Below the pieces are notes generated by a model. The model saw only the letters and a list, made by a program, of their open reading frames with translations. It was not told the origin of the DNA and ran no database searches. Below are positions 36,186 to 45,401 of a stretch of 64,000 nucleotides of DNA, piece after piece (position 1 is the first letter of the stretch; each line of letters begins with the position of its first letter). Source of the DNA: Terrimonas_A sp040509495 (GTDB taxonomy: Bacteria > Bacteroidota > Bacteroidia > Chitinophagales > Chitinophagaceae); NCBI GenBank assembly GCA_040509495.1, contig JBEVKW010000406.1, forward strand, positions 1 through 64,000, written 5' to 3'. A program made the translations under genes and the position numbers.

Positions 36186-37400
36186 TTAGTGCTTCGTAAA
36201 AGAAACTTCATTGTCTGTTTCTACTTTCTGTAAAACCGGCGTCAGTTGAGTATCCTTTCTATTGAATTTGTAACTGTATCGAAGACAAATGATCAAACCT
36301 GCCACCGTCATTGCTGCGCCTACAAGCGAAGGGTAATTAAACCCAAGTCCATTTCTCAGTGGAATTCCGCCAAGGTACGCGCCCAATGAATTCGCCACAT
36401 TGAACGCGGCCTGCATAAAGGCTGCGCTCATCATTTCAGATCCGGGTGAAGCTTTGATCATCATTATATTGATCGGTGCAGACACCGACATGGAAAGCCC
36501 ACCGCAAATAAAGGTAAGCACCAGCGACACTACCGTATTGGAAGAGAAGAAGAAGATCGCTATCAACACCGCCAGCATCATGATCATCAACATCACGGTC
36601 GCTCTTACTTCACCGATCCGGTCCGATAAATATCCGCCGAGCAGGTTGCCTGCAACCATTCCCGCACCAGCCAGCACCATTACATAAGCCATTTGATCTT
36701 TGGGAATGCCGGCGACCTCCGTCATCAACGGTGTGATATAACTAAACCAGCAAAACAATCCTCCAAAACCGATCGCTGTGATCAGCAGAATGTACCAGGG
36801 TTTCTTCCGGCGCAGGAACTTCAACTCTTCGATTGCATTGGCATTCTCTTTCCTCGAAAGATCCGGTAACCAGAATTGAATAAAAGCAAGCGTCACCAAT
36901 CCGATCAATGTGACGATAGCGAAATACCAACGCCAGTGAAAAACATGGCCAGCATAAGTAACCAGCGGCACCATCGCAAGATTTGCGATCGTCAACCCGG
37001 AAAACATGTAAGAAATATAGCGGGCTTCTTTCCCCTTTGTTGCAAGCCGGGAGGCAACTACCGTACCCGCGCCAAAGAAAGCACCATGCGGCAGGCCAGA
37101 CAGGAAGCGGGCAAAAAACATGAAGTAATAATTTGGACTAACGATAGATAGCCCGTTAAAGATCGTAAACAATACCATCAACCAGATCAGTACCTTCTTG
37201 GGCGGTTGTTTTACGGTGAAACCAATCAGCAGGGGCGCCCCGACAACCACACCCAGTGCATACGCAGAGATCAGTACGCCTGCGTCTGCAATACTTACAT
37301 TCAGCGAACCCGCAATGTCCGGAAGCAAGCCCATGATCGCAAATTCCGTCGTCCCAATTCCCAATCCGCCAAGCGCAAGAGGTATTACTCTTTTATCCAT
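36186..37400 (-). CDS. AraJ-type MFS exporter (DHA1), 404 aa
   Basis: Twelve membrane segments with the DHA1/AraJ opening (MDKRVIPLALGGLGIGTTEFAIMGLLPDI, first helix with GIGTTEF), LSGLPHGAFFGAG as motif C-like region in helix 5, and GGYLSDRIGEVRATV as the loop signature near residue 258. The family exports sugars, arabinose-like compounds or drugs. Divergent from the SDR gene by 234 bases, so the two may share control. Confidence 0.88.
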   Translation of the reverse strand: MDKRVIPLALGGLGIGTTEFAIMGLLPDIAGSLNVSIADAGVLISAYALGVVVGAPLLIGFTVKQPPKKVLIWLMVLFTIFNGLSIVSPNYYFMFFARFLSGLPHGAFFGAGTVVASRLATKGKEARYISYMFSGLTIANLAMVPLVTYAGHVFHWRWYFAIVTLIGLVTLAFIQFWLPDLSRKENANAIEELKFLRRKKPWYILLITAIGFGGLFCWFSYITPLMTEVAGIPKDQMAYVMVLAGAGMVAGNLLGGYLSDRIGEVRATVMLMIMMLAVLIAIFFFSSNTVVSLVLTFICGGLSMSVSAPINIMMIKASPGSEMMSAAFMQAAFNVANSLGAYLGGIPLRNGLGFNYPSLVGAAMTVAGLIICLRYSYKFNRKDTQLTPVLQKVETDNEVSFTKH

Positions 37401-37634
37401 TTAACTGAACCATTTTATCTGGTAAACAAAACTGATCGCTCATGTGGCGATCATCACCTTTCCATTTGGCTGGCAAAGTTAGGAGGGAGTAAGCAGACCC
37501 TTCAGGAGAACAACCGTGCTACTTATTTTGTTAGTGCGAGATGATCGTGCTACGCATAACCGGTAATAATGACGATTCTTGTGATTTTGTTCAAATATAT
37601 TGAAATTGCGTTGACAACAAATACAATCAAACAT

Positions 37635-38360
37635 ATGAATATGGAATCGATCAAAGGGAAAACGGCACTGATCACCGGGGCTGGAAAAGGCCTCGGAAAG
37701 GCAATGGCTCTCGCCCTGGCTGCCGAAGGTGTAAACCTGGTGCTGCTGGCAAGAACAAAAGTTGATCTTGATAAGGTATCTCAGCAAGCAACAGCGATAA
37801 ATCCCGAAATCAGCGTAAGCAGCTTTGCAGTAAACGTAGGCAGCTATGCTGAAGTGAAAACCGCGATTGAAAAGCTGTCAGCAACAACTGCCGTCGACAT
37901 ACTGATCAACAATGCCGGAATACTGAAAACCGGAGGCTATCTCGAATTACCGGTTGAAGACTGGGAAGAAGTGATACAAGTCAATGTTCTCGGCACTTAC
38001 TACGTAACGCATGAAGTGCTACCCCTGTTGATGAAGCAAGGCGGTGGTGACATAATCAACATCGCGTCGACGGCTGGTTTGAAAGGCGCCGCAAAGATGA
38101 GCGTTTATGGCGCGTCAAAAGCAGCTGTGATCAATATGACGGAAAGCCTGATGCAGGAAGTAAGAAAATCAAATATCCGTGTAACGACAGTCAACCCAAG
38201 TACGATCGCAACGGAAATGACCCTGAATGCAAAATTCACAGACGGCAATACAGAGAAAGTTTTGCAACCGGAGGATCTCGCATTTGTGATCGTCCATCAC
38301 CTTAAACTACCCAAAAGAGCATTCGTGAAAGAATTTGGATTATGGTCCACCAATCCATAA
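37635..38360 (+). CDS. SDR oxidoreductase (FabG-like), 241 aa
   Basis: ATG 37635 (or 37641) starts MNMESIKGKTALITGAGKGLG, the expected N-terminus; the longer frame to 37569 adds hydrophobic residues of no value. Cofactor motif TGAGKGLG near residues 12-19, NNAG near 91-94, catalytic IINIAS (near 139-144) and YGASKAAV with Tyr/Lys (near 156-160). It reads like a 3-ketoacyl-type reductase but no acyl-carrier context is near. Divergent from the MFS exporter. Confidence 0.88.
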   Translation: MNMESIKGKTALITGAGKGLGKAMALALAAEGVNLVLLARTKVDLDKVSQQATAINPEISVSSFAVNVGSYAEVKTAIEKLSATTAVDILINNAGILKTGGYLELPVEDWEEVIQVNVLGTYYVTHEVLPLLMKQGGGDIINIASTAGLKGAAKMSVYGASKAAVINMTESLMQEVRKSNIRVTTVNPSTIATEMTLNAKFTDGNTEKVLQPEDLAFVIVHHLKLPKRAFVKEFGLWSTNP

Positions 38361-38384
38361 CAACAAGCGTAAGTAGATGCGGCA

Positions 38385-38428
38385 AACGCGGCAAAATACA
38401 ATACATTCTATCGCTGCCTTGCCGCGTT
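38385..38428. repeat. Inverted repeat in the 38361-38724 spacer
   Basis: AACGCGGCAA (38385-38394) pairs with TTGCCGCGTT (38419-38428). The spacer has no gene; its right end holds the AsmA-gene promoter. Confidence 0.6.
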
Positions 38429-38652
38429 CGCTGCGCGTCACTGCATTTCCCGCCTGTATGAAATCTGATTTGCATCGAACAGGCATTCCCGGCAAACCGT
38501 TTTATGCGGCGAATCAACGTTCGCAGGAAACGCTCCCCGTTTCCGATTGATCATTCCTACCTGTTTTTAATAGCGCTATAATCCTCCTCTCACATATTTC
38601 TAATTTATTACAGTCTTTCATCCTTGTTTAACAACTCTTACACCTCTTTGTA

Positions 38653-38683
38653 TTGTTTCTACCCAACTGAGGCTTTACTTTTA
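38653..38683 (+). promoter_or_regulatory. Promoter for the AsmA-like gene
   Basis: TTG (38653-38655), 20 bases, then TACTTTTA (38676-38683), one base off the TAnnTTTG -7 box. The ATG is 41 bases on at 38725. Confidence 0.5.
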
Positions 38684-38724
38684 CACTTCCCGTTTTCAGT
38701 TATACGTTCAAAAAATCCAGCCTC

Positions 38725-41700
38725 ATGAAATGGAAGAAACTCATTCTCCGTAGCCTTCTCTCTTTACTGATCCTGATCATTCTCCTTGTGACGATCGTTC
38801 CCATTGTTCTTTATAAAAAACAAAAGTCCATTGTTCAATATGTGGTAAGCGAAATGAACAGAGAGTTCGGCGGTCAACTGCTGATAGAAGACAGTCACAT
38901 TTCTCTTTTTAACGGATTTCCTTATGTATCGATCGATCTGACTGGAGTAAGATTTTTCGGAACCAAGGACACAACCCAACGTCCGATCTATGAGGTGCGT
39001 GATCTGTATGTTGGCTTCGATGCAAAAGCCTTGATCCAGGGAAGATATGATGTAAAGCGAATTTCGCTGGAGAAGGGACATGTCGACCTTGTTCAATACG
39101 TTAACGGCGATATCAATCTCCTGTTAGCCAAAGGTATCAATCCTGACAACACAGGCACGCCTGGCACTGACACCAGTGCACTGCATCTGAAACTTAAAAG
39201 AGTCCGGTTAAAAGACATCGATATAACATACTATAAAGAATCTGACAGCCTGCTTGCCGAAACTTGTATCAGCGACGCTAAAGCCAGTTTCAGCATTACG
39301 GATGATATTATACACGCCCGGCTGAATACAAAAATGGAGTTGAACATTGTTCAAAAGGGAGATACAAGCTTCTTTAATCACAAACATGTATCGATTGTTA
39401 CTGACGCGGATTTCGATCAGCGAAATGAACTGCTGAAAATATCCAGGGGAGAACTTGCGCTGGAAGATGGTGAATTCGGTTTCTCCGGAAGCGTTGATAT
39501 AAAAGATCAGATCAGAACAGATCTGGAGATCCATGGTAACAAACCTGACTTCAATCTTTTACTTTCACTGGCCCCACCAGAGATACTGGAAAACTTTAAG
39601 CCGTTCAGCAACGCAGGCCGCGTATTCTTTGATGCCCGCGTCAACGGACGACTGGCGCCGGGAAATAAATTTGCGATCGATGCAAACTTCGGATGCGAAA
39701 ATGCCTATTTCAAAAACACGATCTCCAATAAGACGGTTGACCAGTTTGGCTTTTTGGGAAGTTTCAACAATGGCGCAGACAGTTCAATGAAAACGGCTGA
39801 GCTTAAATTAATGGATATCGCAGCCCGACCCGGAGCAGGTATATTCTCCGGCAATGTGATCATAAAGAATTTTGAAGACCCTCATATCAGTGTCGACCTG
39901 CATTCAGATATTGATCTTGCTTTTCTGGGAGACTTTCTCAACATGGAAGATTTGCAGGGCATAAAAGGAAAGGTAATCCTGGATATGCGATTCAATGAAC
40001 TGGTAGATTTTCAACAACCAGAAAACAATCTTATCAAATTAAAAGAAGGAATTGACAGTGAGTTAAGGATAAAAGACCTGTCAGTGCTACTTCCGGGCTT
40101 TCAATCGCCCATTGAAAAGCTCAACCTGCACGCGCAAATGAAGGAAGGGAAACTTGATCTCGACACATTGACTTTCCGCCTTGGCTCGTCTGACCTTAAC
40201 CTGCGAGGCGCGCTTGATGACCTTCCTGCCCTATTTCATTTTGAAAATAAACCGGTCAAGGTATCACTGCTGGCAAATTCTCAACAGCTGAAACTTAAAG
40301 ACTTTCTCGCGTTTGATACCGCACTGGCCAATAAAACTGATGAAGAGATCAGTGACTTTTCCATCAATCTTGCGTTTAAAACATCCGTCAATGACCTGCT
40401 GCATGCTTCCGGAATACCGAGGGGAGAATTTTTTATAGATGATCTTTATGCGAAGCTGAAAAACTATCCGCACACATTCCATGACTTTCATGCAGACCTG
40501 CTCATCAATGATACAGCCGCCACACTAAAAGATTTCACCGGGCAGATAGACAAAAGCGACTTTCATTTCACTGGAAAACTTCTCAATTACAATCTCTGGC
40601 TATCTGATCATAAAAAAGGAAACACCCGATTTTCTTTCGACTTCAGCAGTGATCTGATAAAACTGGAAGACCTCTTCAGCTATAAAGGCGAAAACTATGT
40701 ACCCGAAGATTATCGGCACGAAGAATTAAGCGGTATTAAACTTCACGGCGAAATGGGTTTAATGTATGACAGCTCGTTGCAAGCTGGCCGCATCGCCTTC
40801 AACAAAGTGGAAGCAAAAATGAAAATACATCCACTCAGGCTGGAGGAAGCAAAAGGAACTTTTTACTTCGGCAAACAACGGCTGGGCTTTTCAGACTTTC
40901 ATGCACGAATGGGAAAAAGCGATCTGAACGCAAGTTTAAGTCTTTACACCGGAGATAATGCCGAACTGAAAAAACAACTCAATAAGCTGGAGATCCATTC
41001 TACACGGCTTGATCTTGATGAGCTCTCTGATGTTGATCTCAGGAAAAAGGAAACCGTATCACATGATTCCGCTTTCAACCTGTTCGATCTCCCCTTTGCT
41101 CACCTTGCATTCAGGGCAGATATCAGAGAACTGCGTTATCATCACCACTCGCTGAAAAATGTGACAGCAACATTGCGCATGCAGCCTGATCATTATTTAT
41201 ATGTAGATACGTTCACGCTTGCTGCCGCTGAGGGACAAATAGGATTGAATGGCTATTTCAATGGTTCTGACCCAAAACACATCTATTTCAAAAGCGATGT
41301 AAACCTGGATCATGTTGACATAGACAAGCTGTTATTGCGCTTTGATAACTTCGGGCAGGACTATGCATGGAATAAGAACCTTCATGGTATACTGACGGGG
41401 AACATCAAAAGCACGGTCTTTATGCATCCCGACCTTGTTCCTCTACTTGATAAAGCAGAAGCTGAAATGAATGTAACGATCACGGATGGGCAGCTTGTCG
41501 ATTTTGCGCCTATGCAGGCAATGTCGAAATATTTTAAAGATAAAAACCTGCGGCTGATCAGGTTTGATACATTGAGCAATGTTCTTACGCTAAAGAACGC
41601 TTCATTATCTTTCCCGACCATGAATATCAATTCCAGTCTTGGATTTATCGAAATAAGCGGAACGCAATCGCTCAATACCAGTATGGATTATTATATCCGG

Positions 41701-41892
41701 GTACCGTTAAAGATGGTTACTCAAATCGGCTTCCGCCACCTCTTCGGAGGCAAAAAACGCGAAGAAGTAGATTCGGAACAGGAAGATGCCATTATATACA
41801 GGGACACTGACAAGAAAGTTGCCTTTGTAAATCTTCGGATTGCCGGTACGCCGGATGATTATAAAATCAGTTTGAAGAAAAAGAAAGGATAA
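38725..41892 (+). CDS. AsmA-like envelope protein, 1055 aa
   Basis: An N-terminal membrane helix (about 8-31) is followed by a very long beta-repeat domain in the periplasm, with the AsmA N-terminal pattern (ISLFNGFPYVSIDLTGVRFFG, about 57-80) and VYEVRDLYVGFDAKALIQGRYDVKRISLEKG-type repeats. The C-terminal AsmA_2-like part has DGQLVDFAPMQAMSKYF (near 915-931) and a final DYYIRVPLKMVTQIGFRHLFGG. Members bridge the inner and outer membrane and are linked to lipid transfer. Length suits large AsmA/TamB-like proteins. It has its own promoter. Confidence 0.85.
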   Translation: MKWKKLILRSLLSLLILIILLVTIVPIVLYKKQKSIVQYVVSEMNREFGGQLLIEDSHISLFNGFPYVSIDLTGVRFFGTKDTTQRPIYEVRDLYVGFDAKALIQGRYDVKRISLEKGHVDLVQYVNGDINLLLAKGINPDNTGTPGTDTSALHLKLKRVRLKDIDITYYKESDSLLAETCISDAKASFSITDDIIHARLNTKMELNIVQKGDTSFFNHKHVSIVTDADFDQRNELLKISRGELALEDGEFGFSGSVDIKDQIRTDLEIHGNKPDFNLLLSLAPPEILENFKPFSNAGRVFFDARVNGRLAPGNKFAIDANFGCENAYFKNTISNKTVDQFGFLGSFNNGADSSMKTAELKLMDIAARPGAGIFSGNVIIKNFEDPHISVDLHSDIDLAFLGDFLNMEDLQGIKGKVILDMRFNELVDFQQPENNLIKLKEGIDSELRIKDLSVLLPGFQSPIEKLNLHAQMKEGKLDLDTLTFRLGSSDLNLRGALDDLPALFHFENKPVKVSLLANSQQLKLKDFLAFDTALANKTDEEISDFSINLAFKTSVNDLLHASGIPRGEFFIDDLYAKLKNYPHTFHDFHADLLINDTAATLKDFTGQIDKSDFHFTGKLLNYNLWLSDHKKGNTRFSFDFSSDLIKLEDLFSYKGENYVPEDYRHEELSGIKLHGEMGLMYDSSLQAGRIAFNKVEAKMKIHPLRLEEAKGTFYFGKQRLGFSDFHARMGKSDLNASLSLYTGDNAELKKQLNKLEIHSTRLDLDELSDVDLRKKETVSHDSAFNLFDLPFAHLAFRADIRELRYHHHSLKNVTATLRMQPDHYLYVDTFTLAAAEGQIGLNGYFNGSDPKHIYFKSDVNLDHVDIDKLLLRFDNFGQDYAWNKNLHGILTGNIKSTVFMHPDLVPLLDKAEAEMNVTITDGQLVDFAPMQAMSKYFKDKNLRLIRFDTLSNVLTLKNASLSFPTMNINSSLGFIEISGTQSLNTSMDYYIRVPLKMVTQIGFRHLFGGKKREEVDSEQEDAIIYRDTDKKVAFVNLRIAGTPDDYKISLKKKKG

Positions 41893-41975
41893 CGGTATGA
41901 GACATCCTTACCGGCTTGCTGTCTCACACGTAAAATAGCCGCTAAGGTTGTCTGTAAACTGCAATGTCTGCCTAA

Positions 41976-42488
41976 TTAATGATCATAGTCGATCACTTTA
42001 AAATGGCTGTTCACATAAACAGTTGCCTGCGTTACCGCTATTGCATTGTTATTCCCCTTTAAGTTCTCTGTGCATTCAATTCTGTAGATCGTGTCGGTAG
42101 TATTATCGATCAGCGTCGCCAGTTCATTTTTTTTACTTTCTTTATCGGATTTGATGGTTTCGATAAATTCCCCGATATCTTCTTTAACATGCTGGTCGGT
42201 CTTGTGATCAATAGCAGGTTTTCGGTCGCGGACCTGCTCCGCATCTTTCAATAAGCTATCATAAACATTCATATCGTCAAGCAGGCGACGGTAGCGGGGA
42301 AGTTCATTTGCGGTAATGAATAGTGTATCTAATTTTTTAAAATCCCGCAGGTCAGATTCCGCGAATACGGGACTTGCTTTTACTGCCGTAGCAATCTTCT
42401 CCATTTGCTCTTCGCCGTCGCTATTACCGGAATAGCACGATAAGAGGAGAAAAGAAAAAAGTAAGCAGCCTGTCATTAATGACTTCAT
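41976..42488 (-). CDS. Small lipoprotein, 170 aa
   Basis: ATG 42488 begins MKSLMTGCLLFSFLLLSC, a signal with Cys18. The mature part is helical and charged (about 25-170) with KTDQHVKEDIGEFIETIKSDKESKKN, and it ends in a short beta-like tail. No motif recognised. The longer open frame reaching 42590 overlaps the PhnA leader region. Convergent with the AsmA-like gene. Confidence 0.55.
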   Translation of the reverse strand: MKSLMTGCLLFSFLLLSCYSGNSDGEEQMEKIATAVKASPVFAESDLRDFKKLDTLFITANELPRYRRLLDDMNVYDSLLKDAEQVRDRKPAIDHKTDQHVKEDIGEFIETIKSDKESKKNELATLIDNTTDTIYRIECTENLKGNNNAIAVTQATVYVNSHFKVIDYDH

Positions 42489-42669
42489 AAGCGGAGTTGA
42501 ATTTCCAATAGAGCTCCAATATAGAGTTTTTTCTTTCCCGACGAAAGGATGAGTGATATTTAAGAACGGATACCGGGAACCGTCCATCAAAAAGGTTTAT
42601 TTGCTCAACCTGAAACATTTCTATTTCTTTAGCACTTCTTTAGTTCTGAGAAACACAAAAAATGACCAA

Positions 42670-43233
42670 ATGAGTTCTACTATTACCGGCAGGCTTGCTG
42701 AAAGGTGTCAGGGTCTTTGCGAGCTTTGCACCACTGAAACTGCTGCTGTTGCCTATGCAGTAAGTCCAAAAAACAATGACGTTATTGAAAACGAAGTAGC
42801 AATTTGTAACACCTGTCTCGCCAAACTTGACAGCACTGATGATCAGCAACACTGGCAATCTCTTGCTGGCAGCATCTGGAATACAGAGCCGTCTGTACAG
42901 GCATTAAGTTACCGGATCCTGTATAATAACAGGGAGCAGGAATGGGCGCAGGAAATCATGTCTTCAGTGGAATTGGACGAATCTGTGATCAACTGGGCTA
43001 CGAGTGCCTTCCTGGTAGCCGATGTACATAAAGACAGCAATGGAACGGTGCTCGAAAGCGGAGATACGGTTGTGCTGACGCAGAACCTGAACGTGAAAGG
43101 AGCCAACTTTACCGCAACAAAAGGGACTGTTGTCAGAAAGATCAGGCTCGTACCTGATAATACAGAGCAAATTGAAGGAAAGGTAAATGATCAGACAATT
43201 GTGATACTGACCAAATACGTCCGGAAGGGATAG
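42670..43233 (+). CDS. PhnA-domain protein, 187 aa
   Basis: ATG 42670 begins MSSTITGRLAERCQGLCELC. An N-terminal zinc-ribbon-like set (Cys13, Cys17, Cys20, and CNTC at 46-49) is followed by a PhnA C-terminal domain (about 115-187: VADVHKDSNGTVLESGDTVVLTQNLNVKGA...VRKIRLV). PhnA proteins are widespread small proteins whose original link with phosphonate use is doubtful. The longer frame from 42553 is unlikely. Convergent with the XRE gene at 43326. Confidence 0.82.
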   Translation: MSSTITGRLAERCQGLCELCTTETAAVAYAVSPKNNDVIENEVAICNTCLAKLDSTDDQQHWQSLAGSIWNTEPSVQALSYRILYNNREQEWAQEIMSSVELDESVINWATSAFLVADVHKDSNGTVLESGDTVVLTQNLNVKGANFTATKGTVVRKIRLVPDNTEQIEGKVNDQTIVILTKYVRKG

Positions 43234-43242
43234 TTTTTAAGA

Positions 43243-43307
43243 CGGACCGCAAACAACATTCATTCTGCAGCGCATGCATTCCTGGTTTTCTGCCTGTTTG
43301 CGGTCCG
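43243..43307. repeat. Inverted repeat between convergent phnA-like and XRE genes
   Basis: CGGACCGCAAACA (43243-43255) pairs with TGTTTGCGGTCCG (43295-43307) around a 39-base loop. Its CCGCAAA content resembles the GACGCAAAG-type repeats; it may also end transcription from both sides. Confidence 0.55.
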
Positions 43308-43325
43308 CTGTTCGTCGTTCTTCTC

Positions 43326-44003
43326 TTACAACGCATGTTGATAAACTGCAAAGAGTTTCCAAAAGGTCATCCGGTGTTTGAACTCGAATTGTTGCTTTTT
43401 AAAGTCATTCAACACCAGATCGATCCGGTCTTCTTTCATCTCGAAACGGCCTAACATTATCTCGCGATCGGAAATAAACAGCCCGGTCTTATGCTGGCAC
43501 AGGTGAATATTCTCGTCGGTCACTTCCTCAAAGATCAATACATCATGCATATGATATTGCGGTAGCGATTCATGATGTGCGATATTGGGATTAAACGTAA
43601 GTGCGACCATGTTGTGGTTATTCGCTTCCGGAAGCACCAGCCGCGGGAACGCCGACCAGTCATTGAACTGCAGCTCCCGGTAACAACACTTCATATATAT
43701 ATTATCATTGATAAACGGAACCTCGTGAAGCTGGAGCTTGATAATATGGTTTTCGTCTTCAATTAGTTTATCCCCATTGAATTTCAGGATCTCATTGATA
43801 GTGAGGTTCTGCGTAACGAACTGGCCAAGGGGTATGCAAAAATAATTGGCAATCTGCACAACCGTCTCTATGCGCGGTTCCGCCCTGTTCTCCTCATACG
43901 ACGAGATGTTGCCCCTGGTCAACGTGAAGAGATCTGCAAAGGCCTGCTGGCTCAAACCCTTTGTAGTCCTTATTTTCTTTATGTTAGCCCCGATCTTGGT
44001 CAT
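43326..44003 (-). CDS. XRE-family regulator of the PspA/flotillin locus, 225 aa
   Basis: Start set at ATG 44003 (MTKIGANIKKIR); the longer frame to 44066 would begin upstream of a perfect promoter. Residues about 3-58 are the XRE helix-turn-helix (IKKIRTTKGLSQQAFADLFTLTRGNISSYEENRAEPRIETVVQIANYF). The C-terminal half (about 95-215) has VPFINDNIYMKCCYRELQF...PRLVLPE...MHDVLIFEEV, which I read as a degenerate LexA/S24-like sensor lacking the usual catalytic Ser/Lys; this is inference. Transcription from the TATCTTTG box (44009-44016) should start at about the ATG, so the mRNA is probably leaderless. It is divergent from the five-gene locus. Confidence 0.88.
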   Translation of the reverse strand: MTKIGANIKKIRTTKGLSQQAFADLFTLTRGNISSYEENRAEPRIETVVQIANYFCIPLGQFVTQNLTINEILKFNGDKLIEDENHIIKLQLHEVPFINDNIYMKCCYRELQFNDWSAFPRLVLPEANNHNMVALTFNPNIAHHESLPQYHMHDVLIFEEVTDENIHLCQHKTGLFISDREIMLGRFEMKEDRIDLVLNDFKKQQFEFKHRMTFWKLFAVYQHAL

Positions 44004-44008
44004 AAATG

Positions 44009-44039
44009 CAAAGATAGATGTAATTTCTTTTAACACAAA
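44009..44039 (-). promoter_or_regulatory. Promoter of the XRE gene
   Basis: On the minus strand TTTG (44039-44036), 19 bases, TATCTTTG (44016-44009). The box ends 6 bases from the ATG at 44003. Confidence 0.75.
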
Positions 44040-44049
44040 TGCCAATATT

Positions 44050-44068
44050 TTTTGCATTTTTCGCAAAA
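44050..44068. promoter_or_regulatory. Inverted repeat overlapping the -33 element of the stress operon
   Basis: TTTTGC, 7 bases, GCAAAA. It covers the TTTG at 44051-44054 used as -33 by the operon promoter and lies upstream of the XRE promoter, so a repressor bound here could block the operon. Candidate XRE operator. Confidence 0.6.
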
Positions 44069-44081
44069 CGTTGTAGATTTG
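44051..44081 (+). promoter_or_regulatory. Promoter of the YjfI/PspA operon
   Basis: TTTG (44051-44054), 19 bases, TAGATTTG (44074-44081), a full Bacteroidota promoter. ATG of the first gene is 25 bases on. Confidence 0.75.
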
Positions 44082-44105
44082 TTAAGTCAGCTTAAACCAA
44101 CGCCC

Positions 44106-44498
44106 ATGAATTATATGGATATCATCGAAGATTTCGCCCTTAAACTCAATTGCCGTATCGTTTATAAGAGCGAGCAGAACGGGATTTTGAAGATCGACAA
44201 TCAACCTGACGGGATCCATAATCTCATTATTGGCATCGCTCCACCCATACTGATCATGGAACAGTTCCTGTTTTCCTTCCGGGAAGACAATATGGATATG
44301 TTCAAAAAGCTGCTGCAGAAAAACAGGGATACGATCCACGGCGCATTCGTCATAAATGAAGAAGGCGATAAGGTCTTGTTCCGCTATACCATGCAACTTG
44401 AGAACATTGACTTCAATGAATTTGAGGGAGCGTTGAATTCGCTGGGTTTGCTGTTGAGTGAATTCTCTCAGCAGATCATCGGGTTTTCAAAATTATAA
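44106..44498 (+). CDS. YjfI/YbjN-like small protein, 130 aa
   Basis: ATG 44106 (the longer frame to 44052 starts inside the promoter). The protein resembles small alpha/beta chaperone-like domains of the YbjN, DUF2170 (YjfI) and type-III-chaperone group: IIEDFALKLNCRIVYK at the start, LIMEQFLFSFREDNMDMFKKLLQKN in the middle, and FVINEEGDKVLFRYTMQLENIDFNEFEGALNSL near the end. In E. coli yjfI lies directly upstream of the pspA paralogue yjfJ; here the gene likewise lies directly upstream of a pspA gene, 44 bases away. Family choice is uncertain, context is strong. Confidence 0.6.
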   Translation: MNYMDIIEDFALKLNCRIVYKSEQNGILKIDNQPDGIHNLIIGIAPPILIMEQFLFSFREDNMDMFKKLLQKNRDTIHGAFVINEEGDKVLFRYTMQLENIDFNEFEGALNSLGLLLSEFSQQIIGFSKL

Positions 44499-44542
44499 GC
44501 ATCATAAAACAGTCATTCTAAAACTATAAAAAACTATCCGTC

Positions 44543-45253
44543 ATGAACATCTTCAAACGTCTTTTCAGAATTGGACAGGCTGAAATCCATGCCGCCGTCG
44601 ATAAAATGGAAGATCCTGTAAAAATGACCGAGCAAGGTCTTCGTGAATTGAGAAATGATCTTACGGAAGCCACAGAAGCTTATGCAAAAGTGAAAGCGCT
44701 TGCCATCCGCACAGAAAATGACCAGGCACACTGTCAGCAGGAGTCTATGAATTATGCAGAAAAAGCTATCTTGATCATGCAAAAAGCACAGTCAGGGCAG
44801 GTGGATATGGTCAAAGCGGAAGACCTGGCCCGTGAAGCGCTTTCCCTCCGGCGTAAATATTTTGCCGAAGCGGAAGAGTTGGGCGGCCAGGTGGTAGCAT
44901 TGCGGCAATCATCCAAAGAAATGTTGCGCAATACTGAGATCCTGAAGTCGAACATGGACAAATGGGAAAAGGAACTCAGAACATTGAAAGCCCGCGTAAA
45001 GGTCAGCAAGGCGACCGAACAGGTGAATAAGCAACTGGCGCAACTCGACAATAACGGAACCATTGCCATGCTCGAACGCATGAAAGCAAAAGTAGAAGAC
45101 CAGGAAGCTTTGTCTAAAGCTTATGGTGAGATCGCGCGTGACAAACATACGCTGAAAGAAGAGCTTGACAGCCTGTTGAAAGATGATTCTCTTTCAATTG
45201 AAAAAGACCTGAAGGCCATCAAAGAAAAGCTGGGTATTCAAGACAACCAATAG
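44543..45253 (+). CDS. PspA/IM30-family protein, 236 aa
   Basis: Begins with an amphipathic helix MNIFKRLFRIGQAEIHAAV followed by the PspA hallmark DKMEDPVKMTEQGLRELRNDL (about 21-41). The rest is coiled coil: SLRRKYFAEAEELGGQV, LKSNMDKWEKELRTLKARVKVSKATEQVNKQL, ending in a charged C-terminal region. Members bind stressed membranes as oligomers and limit proton leakage. It is the second gene of the XRE-controlled operon. Usual PspBC partners are absent, but flotillin and an NfeD-like protein follow. Confidence 0.9.
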   Translation: MNIFKRLFRIGQAEIHAAVDKMEDPVKMTEQGLRELRNDLTEATEAYAKVKALAIRTENDQAHCQQESMNYAEKAILIMQKAQSGQVDMVKAEDLAREALSLRRKYFAEAEELGGQVVALRQSSKEMLRNTEILKSNMDKWEKELRTLKARVKVSKATEQVNKQLAQLDNNGTIAMLERMKAKVEDQEALSKAYGEIARDKHTLKEELDSLLKDDSLSIEKDLKAIKEKLGIQDNQ

Positions 45254-45401
45254 ATACAACCAGGCGCGTTAACTTCTTTTATATAAATAAACGGCCTATC
45301 TGTTGTTAATCCTTTCCGATTCAGTACCAGGAAAATAAACCGGGAAGATGGCAGAACATAAACTCGTATCGTTCATTAAATAAACCTTACCTGTTCCAAC
45401 C

